Numbered from the stretch's first letter, positions 11,401 through 20,833 are shown. The stretch is DNA of 64,000 nucleotides from Tomocerus qinae (GCA_020055645.1 CM034549.1:310001-374000), one strand, 5' to 3'. A program made the numbers and translations. Notes: generated by a model from the sequence alone, not told the origin.

Positions 11401-14400
11401 GGGGGGCGCCCCCCCCCCGAAATAGAAGAAAAGAAAGGAATTTTTGCTTTAAAACCCAAAATTTTTTCACGCTTCTTCGCGCGAATATAGTCTTATTTTT
11501 TAATTATTATTTGTCGGGCCCCTCCCGAAATTTTTTTCTGGCTGCGGCCCTGAACACGTTGTGTCAATATTTTGCAAACCAAAAGGGGCCGCAAAAATTA
11601 AAGGCATAAATGTATAGCCAAGCTCGAAAAAATCGTGTCTGTTTGGGATTTTAAGGCGCCAACATTGCCGTAAATTTCAGGGAACATCCAACATAAATGT
11701 AAAAAAGTACTGCATTTTTTGATAAAAAGCAGTCCCTTTTACCTTTTATGCCTTATTTACATGTAAAATGAAAGTTCTCCCGCTAGAGCCCGAAGATTCG
11801 GTTGTGACTTTGTTTGGTTAGCATAATTCAATTATCCTATTCAGTTTCCGTAGATACAGTGCAGTAGTAGTATAGTGTACTACTCTTTCTCTCAATCCAC
11901 TCTTGTCATACACAAGGTGACTGAATACCATCACCTAGTACTAACCCAAAGGATTGAATCACTACTGGTACCACCAACTACAACCACAAAACTCACCTTT
12001 CATTCCCCTACCGGGGGTTGGGGGCAGAGCCCCCCATAAAGCCAAATACTGATATCATTCGATAGAGTATATTAATAATACTTTTGTGAATAAATGATAT
12101 ACAGTGCACTGATAAAGGTTACAGATACAGAAAAAGATTGGGGGAAAATTCAAGGGATGGAAAATATTTTTTAGAAATTTAAAACATCTCCAGGAATATA
12201 AATTTTTTTTAGAAATGGAGAAATATTCCAGGGATGAAAAAATATTGTTTTGTGTACAACATCCCCAATATTCTCACTTATACCGCCATAACGGTCAATA
12301 GTACTACATTACATATCTTTACCATACATAAACGTAAAGTGGGACATGCGCATGGAATGCTTTCACTATTCTTGAATAAATGTTTGTATATATGTCCGTA
12401 ATATTTTGTAATTAATGAGCAAGGGTAATATTTTGTAATTAATGAGCAAGGGTAATATTTTGTAATTAATGAGCAAGGGTAATATTTTGTAATTAATGAG
12501 CAAGGGTAATATTTTGTAATTAATGAGCAAGGGTAATATTTTGTAATTAATGAGCAAGGGTAATATTTTGTAATTAATGATCAAGGGTAATATTTTGTAA
12601 ATAATGAGCAAGGGTAATATTTTGTAATTAATGATCAAGGGTAATATTTTGTAAATAATGAGCAAGGGTAATATTTTGTAATTAATGAGCAAGGACTAGA
12701 CTATCAGCACTGAATCCAATCAACGGTCTATGAAATTCGGGCCAATGCGCAGTCGCTAGAAATTTAATGATTTCAACATTTTCTAGCACACTTTATGTGC
12801 TAGGATTCAACTAGTAAACGATAAAAACTATAAAATTAAAGTAAAAATTAAAAAAAAATCTCATAGGGAAACGCGAGGAAAACCAGAAAACGAGGAAAAA
12901 TAAAGATTCTAGATAATCAAAATATGGCGTAAATTAAAAAAAAACATGTATGCCAGTCTCCCGGCTGAAATTACAAACTCAAAATCGTCTTTGAACGCAA
13001 ATCAATAAATAAAGTACAATTGTCGACTGGAGATCAAGCATATACTAAGATTAAGCCTGAAACAGCTTAATATGCCCAGAGTCTTTGTTATATTTGATGC
13101 CATCTCTCATAATTTAATCATTACTATTGGCTAGTTGACAGCCAATGACAATGACTAAATTATGACCACCTCTGGTGGATTGGAGTTTGAGAACAGGCGC
13201 CAATTCGTGGCGCAATAGTTTGGCAGTATAGGCATTCAAATTTGCCTTCAGATTGGTAAATGGACTTTGTGTGTCTTATAGCAGAAAAAGCTTTTTCTGC
13301 TATATGAATACTTAGGCCCGTATTTTTAAATAAGAAATTTCCGAAAACTCTTCCTTTCACTCATGCTTTCACTCATATTTCATATTTTTAAATGGAAAAA
13401 GTTGAACTTTTGAGAGATGTAATTTTGAAGAGTGAGAGTCCAGTTTTTGATGTAAATGAGAGTGGCAACTCTTCACTGAAATTTTAAATGAAATTGTTTT
13501 CACTTCACTCTCCCTCCCCATCAGAGTAATCTCTCATTTTGAAAGACAACTACTGAGCTACCTTTCAGATATTTTCTTGTAAAAAATTATTTTCATTTCG
13601 TTCAAAAACATTTGATTGCAACAATATTAGGTTATAACATTCGACAAAAATGGCGATACAGGCCTATGAAAATTTCGTGCAAAGAGTACAGAGAGTGAAT
13701 TCATTTAAAGTTACTCGACTCCGCGACAGATCTAACCTTAAGGAGGATTTAAATGAGCACAGCTTCCAAATTCGATATCGTTTTTCTAAAGATACGGCAT
13801 CTTTTATTTTAACGCTAATAAAAGATGATATTATTGCTGGAATTCATCGTGGCTGCCAATTACCTCCGATGTACCAACTTCTAACCGCTCTCAGATTCTA
13901 CGCTACATGTTCATTTCAAATTGTTGTCGGCGATTGTAATGTGCTAACCCAAGGAACAATATCAAATATGTTATATAGTGCCTCTAAGGCAACGTGTCCT
14001 TTGTTGAGTTTATCTCCCTCTCAATCCCCACTCCACTCAGGCTTTGAAGAGTGAATACCGTATCAATTTAAAAAATATGGATACTCTGAGTGGAGATTTC
14101 GTTCTCTCACTCTCACTCTTTAAAATCAGACTGAGAGTGGAAATAGCTCCTCTCATTAAAAATACGGGCCTTAGTCTATGGAGATCAAGAAGGGAGTTCC
14201 ATTAACTATTTAGTCAATTATGGCTGAATTTAGGCAACGGCACTTTGTTGCCACTGTCTCCGCTGTTGCCACTGGGAGTACTAGCGGCAACAGTAGCGAC
14301 ACGCTACAACCACTAGCGGCGACACAGCTACAACTACAACCATTAGCGGCAACACTGACTATCGACAACAGAACCACATTAATCTGATTTCCTCTGTTTC

Positions 14401-17400
14401 CGCTAGTGGTTCTGTGTCTCCGCTGTTGCCGCTAACCCCCGATACCCCCAATGGCAACAAAGTACCGCTGCCTAAATTCAGCCTCAACTGTTTGTAACTA
14501 TGACCACATAAAGATACTGAAATTTTGACATTATTTGGAAAACTTCCTATCCTGTGGATACGAAAACTATTTCTGTCTGTCTGTCCGGAACTCGATTTCT
14601 GTCTGTCTGTGCACTGTGTGCACGATAACTTTCGAACGGTTTAAGTTAGAATGTTCAACTTTTCAGGGTACCATTCATTGAAACTATTATGATAAAAATA
14701 ACATGATTTAATGCTTAGATGATATCATAATAAACCATTTTGCCCGCCTGAAGAGCTTATGGAACAGCACAATCTGTTTGTTCGTAACCACGATAACTTT
14801 CGGACGCATTGAAGGAAGTTGACCAAACTGAGCACAAACAATACCTGTAGACCGGTTACAAACCCTATTGATTTCGGTTCAAATCGACAATAAATTGCTG
14901 AGATACCGCGCGCTCACTGTCTTCATATTGATGTTCAAAGCAGAAAATGAGAATTGAAAGTTTCCTATAAGTTTTAGAGTAGTACAACTTAGAACTTTAG
15001 ATTACGAATAACTATTTCGTGTCAAATGTTTTATGTATCGACTTCTTATTCATTTTGATAGTCAAAATTAGTCTAATTTTTTCTGACCTCAATTTTGATT
15101 TTTAGTAGATTTTAAGGAAACAGTGCATATTTCAAAATACTAATGTTGTTTACTGGGAAATATGATAGTCGAGAGATCATTTACGTTTCTATACACCCGG
15201 ACTTTAATACTCTAATAGTATGATTTTCTGTTGATTTTTATACGGTGAGAAACTGCAAAGCAGGCAGCGCATTGCCCGAAGGGCAATGTGTGGTTTCACC
15301 ACTATTATGCATTCGTCACGTTGGCTAAAAATTTTGAAGAGAGATTGCTCGTAAACTGGTAATTTCTGGGACATAATGCAAGATACCGAAAACGTAAAGC
15401 ATCTCTTTGCGGGGTGCGCTCTAATTTGAAATCAACTGTCCGGGTTCAACTTTAGCCGTAGGAACCGGAAGAATGAATTTTAATACTCAACATTAATCTA
15501 CTATGATTTTCTGTTGATTTTAATACTCAACATTGATCTACTATTATTTTCTGTTGATTTTAATACTCAACATTAATCAAGTATGCTTTTCTGTTGATTT
15601 TAGTACTCAATATTAATCAATTTTGATTTTCTGTTGATTTTAATACTCAATATTAATCAATTTTGATTTTCTGATTACTTTAATACTCAATAATAATCAA
15701 TTTTGATTTTCTGATTATTTTAATACTCAATATTAATCCGTTTTGATTTTCTGTTGATTATAATACTCAATATTAATCAGGTTTGATTTTCTGTTGATTT
15801 TAATACTCAATATTAATCAGGTTTGGTTTTCTGTTGATTTTAATACTCAATATTAATCAATTTTGATCTTCTGTTGATTTTAATAGTCAAAATTAATCTA
15901 TTTTCATTTTCTGTTAATTTTAGCAGTCATCATTAATCTATTTTGATCTTCTGTTGATTTTAATGCTACAAATTAATCAATTTTGATTTTCGCTAATCAA
16001 TTTGAATGATCTTTTGTTGATTTTGATAGTCAACATTAATCTATTTTGATTTTCTGTTAATTTTAATAGTCAACATTAATCTATTTTGATTTTCTGTTAA
16101 TTTTAACAGTCAACATTAATCTATTTTGATTTTCTGTTAATTTTAATAGTCAACATTAATCTATTTTGATTTTCTAATGATTTTGATAGTGTACATAAAC
16201 CTATTTTGATTTATGTTGATTTTAATACTCAATATTGATCTGTTTTGAATATTATTCATTTTAGCAATCAAAATAAATCTTTTTCGCCATGGTTCTACCA
16301 AAAATGTAGCACACGCTCCCCTTTACTCAGGCGAGCTTCTGTTACGGCTTGCTGTAGGTTTTTCCCATTCTAGCGAATTGAAAAGGGTAAAATTATCCGT
16401 GACAAGATTATCACAATTGAAACTCAATCTACTCCAAATTATGATTTTCTTTCATGCTGGCGCTATTTTTGAACGACCCCATAACATGTCAAAGTTTGTT
16501 GCTAAGTATACCAATTCATTTAAAAAATCGAAAAGGCCCTTCTTGATCTCCAGTCGACAATTATTTAACAAATACTGTAAATCATAATATTGAAAATCCT
16601 TTGGCCTGATTCAAAAAGGTTCTCCTGAAATGGATTAAAAAAGTAAAAACTTAAAAAAAACTCATAGGGAGACGCGAGGAAAACAAGGAAAAATAAAGAT
16701 TCTAAATAATCAAAATATGGCGTAAATTAAAAAAAAGCATGTATTCCCCAGTCCAGTCTACCGTTTTAAATTGTTTTTGAATCATTTTTACCATTGTGAA
16801 AGTGTGAGTGGAAGAAATAGTGTGTTGTAATTTGGTCGCTATCAAGATGTCTTAAATCTCAATGGTCCCACTTCCACTAGATATACAAGGTAGAGACAAA
16901 TGTAAGTCTCAAACTGTAAATATAATATTATAGGAGTATCGTAACTCATGACAATGCGCTAATTCTCTGCAGTCAATTAATTGATAGTAGAAGCTAGTCT
17001 AAAGATTATCTCCATCTGGTATCTGTCAAAGCCAACCTGCGACATTCCCAGGCACTTTGGATTTTTTGGGCTGTTTAGCTGTTATGGGGTCACACGGACA
17101 AAATTTCCATAATCATCCTCATAGGGAAATTGCCTCCGTGTGGCGTCACATAGCTAAGCAGCAAAAAATTCAGACTGTGCCTGGAATTCTAAACCCTGGG
17201 TCAAACCACTATTGTCATTTAGATTGTTTTCAGCCGACGCTAAATTTTCCTAAAGATATTCATTTTACATTTTCTTTCTTATGCAGTCTGGTATTTTCAT
17301 AATTTTTAATCCATTTCAGGAGAACCTTTTTGAATCAGGCCAAAGGATTTTCAATACAGTATTTGTTTAATATGTACTTTATTTATTGATTTGCGTTAAA

Positions 17401-19578
17401 AGACGATTTTGAGTTTGTAATTTCAACCGGGAGACTGGGGCATACATGTTTTTTTTAATTTACGCCATATTTAGATTATCTAGAATCTTTATTTTTCCTT
17501 GTTTTCTGGTTTTCCTCGAGTCTCCCTATGAGTTTTTTAAGTTGAAACTGTCCAGCTGTCCAGGATTGGAAACCGTACTTATTTAACGAGTAGAGAAATT
17601 ATAATCTGTTAATGTTTGTATAGATCAACTACAAAAAAGTGGCATATCCAGCGACGGTGAGGATTTTCATGGCGCCGCGCTACAAACCGACACCACAAGG
17701 GCTACATCGCTACACAATGTCAGAACAAAGAAGTCTCTTTTTCTCAATGGACTCTTTTGTCACAACCTGTAAGACCATTTTTCACACTGCCCACCTCTAG
17801 ATCAAGTGTATAGTTTCTTTGAGAATGAGCTCCACAATTACTACAACACTGCACTGCTCAGCTTTGGCTGATTGGCTGAAATTTTTTGAAATACATTCTT
17901 CTCCTCGAACAATATTGCCCCCGGAATAAACATTATTAGCTTTATTTATAGCAAGACCTAGGTCCTCTGACCGCTAGTAGTAATGAGAACGATTATTGTT
18001 TATTATTTTGGAAGCATGCCAAATATGTTATTTAGCCCATCCTGTAGAGGAAAATAACCAATAGCCCTTGCTGAATATTACGTATTAATACGTATGATCA
18101 CTTCTAATGTCTCACCCTGTAGGTAAAATCTATGATAAATAAGGAAAATTGTCTAATATCTCTGGCTAGGTAGACGGGCGACCGAGGGCGGTCGGCTAAG
18201 CCCACCTGTCGTCAAGGGTCGTGCACGTCGTGTACTGTAATATAGAGAGAGTGGGCGTAAAAAATAATATGTTATTTTTGAGTATTTTGTAAATATTTTA
18301 CGAGCTTGTAGAGAAACAGCTTATTTGTGAGTTTGTGAGCATTTTGTGTCATATCTAGTGCAATCGGGTCCTAACATTGTGAAGAGAAGATCAACAGCCT
18401 CGACGCTGACAGCATCATGGCCAAAATCAGTGCAGCGACTGCGTGAAGATATCATGTCGGGTCGACGGGAGCTGGTGAATTGCGAGTGTGGATTTCCCCA
18501 TCACCTGCTGCTGCCGAAGGGGAAGGAAGACGGGATGGTCTTCGACCTGTTCGTGATGCTCACAGACGCCACTGTCGACAAGAATGTCAAGCCCATGCGG
18601 AAGAGATACGGGAAGGGCCACAACGAAGGACCTCAATGCACTCCGTCACACATCCATTGTGGAATTCCCGGACAGAGATTCCCCGACAGCAAACCCTTCG
18701 GCTACCCTTTCGACAGGAGACCCTATCTGGTACCCACCAAAGACCCTTACGACAACAATTCGGACAAAATCCAGTTTCAGCCAGTACAACTCCTCGAGGA
18801 ATATGTTGGATACATTCCCAATATGGCTACCACTCAGGTAACAATTAGGATTTTTAGCCTTACCCCAGATATTTTATAAATATTCCTTCTAATAATTAAG
18901 GGTATTGTCCCCACCAACTTCTTTTGTACAGATATAATAGGAAGCCTATCCCTTCTACATTAACTAACTTAACATAGGGTTAGATTTGTCGCCCGTCTGG
19001 TGTGTGTTAAAATTATGATTTTAACGTGTGAAAGCTATGTCACGCCCTACTGCCCTGTATGAAAGTCATTTTGGATAGGATTTCTAGGCTGTTTCCATAG
19101 GGCTGTAAAAAACAGATCAAATTTGTAAACTTAAATGGAGATTGACCAATTTGATCTGTTTTTTACAGCCCTATGGAAACAGCCTAGAGATCATATAGCG
19201 TGACATAGCTTTCACATGTTAAAATCAATTTTAACACACACCGGACGGGCGACAAATCTAACCCTATGTTAAGTTTGTTACTATACAAGGGATAGGCTTC
19301 CTATCTTTTCTGTACAAAAGAAGTTAGCTGGTGGGGACAATAGGTGAAAATGAAAAATAGAGGAAATCGAGCAAAATTTTATCTTTAACAAGGCCAATTA
19401 TTTCCCACTATTTTCCAGTTTCCCTCATCAGCTAGAGAAGCTTAATTAGAAATATTGCAGAAGAGTAAATATCCTCTCTTGGCTTGTAAATATCAGAGGT
19501 TTTCAATAATATTGTTGTCATTCTTTATTATTACAGATCCTAATAACTCATGAAAATGTTCAGACGATGAATCCATAA
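5251..19578 (+). CDS. Hemocyanin / prophenoloxidase superfamily gene, nine 3' exons
   Basis: Type-3 copper protein, either an oxygen carrier in hemolymph or a phenoloxidase. Coding exons: 5251-5404, 5477-5572, 9283-9447, 10285-10303, 10395-10507, 11109-11330, 17624-17768, 18359-18837 and 19537-19578. Their sum is 1435 nt, one nucleotide finishing a codon plus 478 codons including the stop; every junction keeps phase and no stop occurs. Visible parts: the AERFSND segment that normally follows CuA, the CuB site (HNQGH, then FYRWH), and the C-terminal beta-sandwich with FTYKIK, RIFMAPRY, the CECGFPHHLLLPKG block, FDLFVMLTD and FGYPFDRR. Family members are about 630-700 aa, so roughly 180-200 N-terminal residues, including CuA, lie outside or were not found; no such exon is visible in 1-5250. 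Without CuA I cannot separate hemocyanin, prophenoloxidase and copperless relatives, but the CuB histidines are intact. Confidence 0.92.
5477..5572 (+). CDS. Hemocyanin-family exon b
   Basis: The acceptor is GACTACTAG and the donor CGA|GTGAGA; it is phase 0 at both ends with 32 codons. It encodes EQLYNLTLNRDRVVDSLFAG, the family's amphipathic segment between CuA and CuB (consensus 'W-RI--AI-SG'). The intron to the previous exon is only 72 nt. Confidence 0.87.
7129..7450. mobile_element. Palindromic MITE nested in element G
   Basis: 7129-7236 and 7342-7450 are near-perfect inverted repeats of about 108 bp (TTACATCGACT outer end, with GACTATCAAGGAACAAAAG further in), separated by about 105 bp. 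There is no meaningful coding capacity. Transcribed RNA would form a long hairpin. Confidence 0.8.
8165..8690. repeat. 32-bp satellite built on GATCCGAACCGATCC
   Basis: About 16 tandem units of 32 bp, each GATCCGAACCGATCCT followed by an A-rich ACAAAACAATTTTAGC-like half. Copies carry point changes, such as TCC to TAC and GATAGG for GATCCG. Degenerate units extend out to about 7510 and 8800. It is not a coding array. Confidence 0.85.
9283..9447 (+). CDS. Hemocyanin-family exon c, with the first two CuB histidines
   Basis: The acceptor is TTTGATCGTAG (an alternative AG three bases later keeps frame); the donor is CCG|GTAATG. It is phase 0 at both ends. It encodes INELGELSEASSRSINPEFY, then HNQGH, with copper-ligand His codons at 9397 and 9409. 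It matches the family consensus 'I-LG--E-S--S-N--YYG-LHN-GH'. Reading on past the donor gives a stop at 9478, so splicing is required. Confidence 0.92.
9553..9774 (+). mobile_element. MITE family A, copy 1 (TA-flanked)
   Basis: It has inverted termini GGCAGTATGCATAATG and its imperfect complement CATTATACATACTGCC, and is flanked by TA on each side. The same element lies inverted at 20834-21053. TA duplication and short TIRs suggest a Tc1/mariner-type MITE. There is no coding region. It lies in the intron between hemocyanin exon c and the microexon. Confidence 0.8.
10285..10303 (+). CDS. Hemocyanin-family 19-nt microexon
   Basis: Between a good acceptor (ATTTATTTAG) and a near-consensus donor (ATGG|GTAAGT) lie 19 nt encoding GTLGPM plus one nucleotide. 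It enters in phase 0, as exon c leaves, and exits with one base that joins GA of the next exon to make Gly. The product then reads GPMGDETTAMRD, matching the family's 'GVMGDTSTAMRD'. Without it, exon c (phase 0) and the next exon (needs one base) cannot be joined. Support is phase, splice sites and protein alignment together. Confidence 0.85.
10395..10507 (+). CDS. Hemocyanin-family exon d, with the third CuB histidine
   Basis: The acceptor is ATGTTGGGTAG, followed by two nucleotides completing a Gly codon. It encodes DETTAMRDIIFYRWHKLVDM and then LPPY; the CuB third His codon is at 10439. The spacing from the second CuB His is 33 residues once the microexon is included, close to about 35 in prophenoloxidases as I recall them. 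The donor is GAG|GTACTA, phase 0. Confidence 0.92.
10612..10844. mobile_element. hAT-like MITE family H, short copy
   Basis: The termini CAGTGTACAAAAT and ATTTTGTACACTG enclose GTGGTAAAAATGCACTTA repeats. It is the same family as 19919-20520. Flanking 8-mers do not match, so the target duplication is lost or the ends are rearranged. Confidence 0.75.
11109..11330 (+). CDS. Hemocyanin-family exon e, start of the C-terminal domain
   Basis: The acceptor is TTTATATTACAG and the donor ATT|GTACGT; 74 codons, phase 0 at both ends. It encodes DHPLIFDDVDVTSIKV, then KYNRLKTFW and HDEFTYKIK. This matches the family's 'F-GV-I--V-V--L-T-FD ... LNH-PFTYKIKV' at the start of the C-terminal immunoglobulin-like domain. 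Translation beyond the donor runs into a hAT MITE, confirming the exon end. Confidence 0.9.
11383..11552. mobile_element. 170-bp hAT-type MITE with G/C homopolymer palindrome
   Basis: It has inverted termini CAGGGCCGCAGC and GCTGCGGCCCTG and a perfect 8-bp target duplication AACACGTT at 11375-11382 and 11553-11560. Near the left end a run of ten G is followed by CG and a run of C (11398-11419). It sits 50 bp after hemocyanin exon e. Confidence 0.92.
12000..12270. repeat. Diverged family E fragment
   Basis: A GGGGGTTGGGGGCAGAGCC block at about 12015 resembles the GGGGGCGGCAGCCCCC ends of the element at 25200-26430. Nearby CAGGGATGGAAAA-type motifs echo that element's interior. No gene is seen. 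Confidence 0.4.
12310..12705. repeat. Family J repeat with expanded 27-bp minisatellite
   Basis: 12310-12400 matches 31213-31298 plus 32433-32470 (shared CATAAACGTAAA and GGGACATGCGCATGGAAT). From about 12400 a 27-bp unit, TAATATTTTGTAATTAATGA plus GCAAGGG, is repeated about eleven times with only a few variants. The other copy has a single degenerate unit. A 108-codon reverse-strand frame here is a translation of the repeat. Confidence 0.85.
12830..13050. repeat. Family F repeat, copy 1
   Basis: Shares GAGGAAAACCAGAAAAC, AATCAAAATATGGCGTAAAT and a CCGGCTGAAATT block with 16540-16770, 17300-17560 (inverted) and 42345-42480. It is non-coding. Confidence 0.7.
13315..14170 (+). mobile_element. 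PIF/Harbinger deletion derivative with TTA duplication
   Basis: The perfect inverted termini GGCCCGTATTTTTAA are flanked by the 3-bp duplication TTA (13312-13314 and 14171-14173), the Harbinger signature. The 856-bp element keeps only the N-terminal part of the transposase, followed by purine/pyrimidine-rich subterminal sequence (ACTCTC/GAGAGT motifs) on both sides. It lies in a hemocyanin intron. Confidence 0.92.
13650..14054 (+). pseudogene. Harbinger (HARBI1-like) transposase, N-terminal fragment
   Basis: 134 codons from an ATG at 13650. The segment IRYRFSKDTASFIL followed by LLTALRFYATCSFQIVVGD matches the N-terminal helical region of HARBI1-type transposases ('RFSK-----L ... ALRFYATGSFQ--VGD'). 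The frame then runs into element-terminal sequence and stops. The DDE nuclease core is absent, so it cannot catalyse transposition. Confidence 0.88.
14222..14483. mobile_element. MITE family M, copy 1
   Basis: Inverted termini GGCTGAATTTAGGCAACGG (left) and complement of GGCTGAATTTAGGCAGCGG (right). The interior is rich in GGCAACAG/CTGTTGCC palindromes. A second member is at 45289-45638. No coding region. Confidence 0.8.
15237..15480 (+). repeat. Family D 245-bp module, copy 1
   Basis: Runs from TATACGGTGAGAAACTGC to GGAACCGGAAGAATGA and contains a strong hairpin, GCATTGCCC-GAA-GGGCAATG. It recurs at 22026-22270 and, inverted, at 25815-26062. Here it interrupts the 40-bp array, so it is an independent insertion; short TTTT flanks on both sides are compatible with a target duplication. 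Confidence 0.75.
15480..16270. repeat. 40-bp satellite array (C1)
   Basis: About 20 diverged units of 40 bp, with core TTTTCTGTTGATTTTAATA followed by CTCAACATTAATCTA-like sequence. The same unit builds the arrays at 27237-27490, 28255-28890 and 39360-39900. Divergence between units here is high, so the array is old. Confidence 0.85.
16540..17560. repeat. Two opposed family F copies
   Basis: 16560-16770 and 17300-17560 contain the same blocks in opposite orientation (GAGGAAAACAAGGAAAAATA; CCTTTGGCCTGATTC). The blocks are not in simple mirror order, so this is two insertions or a rearranged inverted repeat. The 0.5 kb between them shows no gene. A third partial copy of the CCTTTTTGAATCAG block is at 61730-61800. 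Confidence 0.65.
17624..17768 (+). CDS. Hemocyanin-family exon f
   Basis: Acceptor TTTGTATAG, donor ACCT|GTAAGA; 48 codons plus one base. It encodes TVRIFMAPRYK, then SEQRSLFFSMDSFVTT, matching the family's 'VRIFL-PKYDE-G ... NEQR-LF-EMDKFV--L'. It enters in phase 0 from exon e and leaves one base that joins TG of the next exon to give Leu. It is too short to appear as a long open frame and was found by phase and motif. Confidence 0.9.
18359..18837 (+). CDS. Hemocyanin-family exon g, main C-terminal domain
   Basis: The acceptor is TCATATCTAG and the donor CAG|GTAACA. It begins SGPNIVKRRS (family 'AG-NTIVRKS'), then NCECGFPHHLLLPKG, FDLFVMLTD, a basic insert, HCGIPGQRFPDSKPFGYPFD and a hydrophilic tail ending PNMATTQ. 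Conserved cysteines are visible in CECG and in C-x5-HCG. The exon is more GC-rich than its surroundings and open for 159 codons; other open frames over it are shadows. The basic RKRYGKGH loop is longer than I would expect for most family members. Confidence 0.95.
18905..19340. mobile_element. Palindromic TA-flanked MITE in the last hemocyanin intron
   Basis: Near-perfect inverted arms of about 200 bp starting TTGTCCCCACCA, flanked by TA dinucleotides (18903-18904 and 19341-19342). The arms contain the AGGCTGTTTCCATAGGGCTG block, related to pieces near 3150 and 32705. Transcription of the hemocyanin gene would put this hairpin in the pre-mRNA. Confidence 0.88.
19537..19578 (+). CDS. Hemocyanin-family terminal exon
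   Basis: The acceptor is CTTTATTATTACAG; it enters in phase 0 after CAG and encodes ILITHENVQTMNP, then TAA. The family ends with a beta strand 'V-I-H', which ILITHE matches. A polyadenylation signal follows within 170 bp. Confidence 0.8.
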   Translation: MLITHENVQTMNP

Positions 19579-19743
19579 TCCAGCCATAGCAATCAGTGAA
19601 GTAGACAAAATTATGCTGATGTACTCAAAGACTATACAATTAAAATATTTAACAAACCCCTCTATGTGACTTGCAAATATATATTTTAATTGCAATGTAT
19701 TTTGTATATAACGTATTGTAAACCTAAATATTTTACTGAAAAC

Positions 19744-19749
19744 AATAAA
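19744..19749 (+). promoter_or_regulatory. Polyadenylation signal AATAAA of the hemocyanin-family gene
   Basis: A canonical AATAAA 166 bp after the stop codon at 19576-19578, the first in the 3' region. It supports gene end and orientation. Confidence 0.6.
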
Positions 19750-19918
19750 TATCTACTCTATATAATTTCCCTTACGGAAAAATCGCTATAGATATTTTGT
19801 AAGAAATTGTGTGATAATGGAGGCCAATTCCACATTCTTGCATATTTCTAGCATGAATTTTAGCATTTGCTTAATATATGTATGAATCATGGACATGGAT
19901 CATGAAAGACATTATTGC

Positions 19919-20520
19919 CAGTGTACAAAATACCATTTACCACTTACCAGTGGTAAGTGGTTTTTAATGGTATTTAATGTTATTTACCACCAGCTAAAAA
20001 TTGGTGGTAAATGGTATATAATTGGTAAGAAATGGTAAAAAACAGTTTTGTTTAAATTTCGTACAGAATTTTGTATAAAATTCGCTGCTAATACTTTAGC
20101 GGCTGACGATTGTTGTTACAAATTAACTCCACAACTTAATGTATGCTAATTAACTCAAGAACGAGTCAACTAATTGGGACATTTCGTCCGTATTTACTTA
20201 TTGAATAATTAATTTTAATTAAATGGGCATTTTTTCTTATTGAATGAAAGTTGGAAGTATCAAGCGAATAAATTTTGTTTAAATGATTGTCTCCACTACC
20301 ATCAGTGAACATTCAAATAAGAATCAAATATAATAAGTCTTAATTTGAAATATTTTAGAGAAAATGGAGCATGAAAACTTTTTAATGCGTCCTTTGTGTG
20401 TATCTGCTAATTATTCACTATAATTTACCATTTTTACCATTAAATGCATTTTTACCATTAAGTGCATTTTTACCACTATGATGGTAAAAAAGGCTTAAAA
20501 GTGGTAAATTTTGTACACTG
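19919..20520. mobile_element. hAT-type MITE family H, complete copy
   Basis: Termini CAGTGTACAAAAT and ATTTTGTACACTG are flanked by a perfect 8-bp duplication ATTATTGC (19911-19918 and 20521-20528). Subterminal ACCATTTACCAC repeats and a transposase-free interior mark a hAT-type MITE. Related pieces are at 3085-3135 and 10612-10844. Confidence 0.92.
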
Positions 20521-20559
20521 ATTATTGCCGGATGAATATTATCTCCTAAACCATTTCCA

Positions 20560-20775
20560 ACCCGTGTTAGATCCCCATGGAAAAATGAAAAGTGGGTGGG
20601 AAAGCTCGCCAATGACGTCAATAATTGGCGAGTGGGTATTTAAATTGGGTTCCTCAAGTGGGAGGAATTAGGGGTCGGCTATAGTCATGTAACTTTTCCA
20701 CACATTTTCCCTTGTTCCGAACCCCCAATAATGCCATTCCTTTTCATTCAGTATTATATTCTATTTTCCTTAAGA
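20560..20775. repeat. Family K repeat, copy 1
   Basis: Matches 42660-42905: GGTGGGAAA, CTCGCCAATGACGTCA, GTAGTCATGTAA-like and TTTTTCCACACATTTT blocks in the same order. It includes a CRE-like TGACGTCA in an interrupted palindrome. Confidence 0.75.
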
Positions 20776-20833
20776 ATAGCGGCCAGGAAAATAGTAACAA
20801 AATTTCATGTTTTAGTAAATAATAAAATCTGTA

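Larger units (their letters stand above)
14740..16368 (+). mobile_element. Helentron-like (HINE) element, copy C1, in a hemocyanin intron
   Basis: It starts near CCCGCCTGAAGAGCTTAT and ends at TCAGGCGAGCTTCTG, then a small stem-loop ACGGCTTGCTGT and TAGGTTTTT. It has a 5' unique region (GATAACTTTCGGACGC and GCGCGCTCACT), a central 40-bp tandem array and a 3' stem-loop. Opposed AGCTCGCCTGA subterminal repeats are clearer in copies at 27791 and 39269. This layout is that of DINE-1/HINE non-autonomous Helentrons. The left end has drifted and a family D module is inserted at 15237-15480. Confidence 0.7.

Noticed and set aside
11331..11609. Extension of hemocyanin exon e to 11609
   Set aside because: The open frame continues past the GTACGT donor only into the hAT MITE; protein similarity stops at KIKI.
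12366..12692. 108-codon - strand open frame
   Set aside because: It is the translation of the 27-bp minisatellite (LLINYKILP repeated); no gene.
18427..18848. Open frames of 69-122 codons overlapping hemocyanin exon g
   Set aside because: Shadow frames over a GC-richer real exon; only the frame with CECGFPHH and FDLFVMLTD has family motifs.
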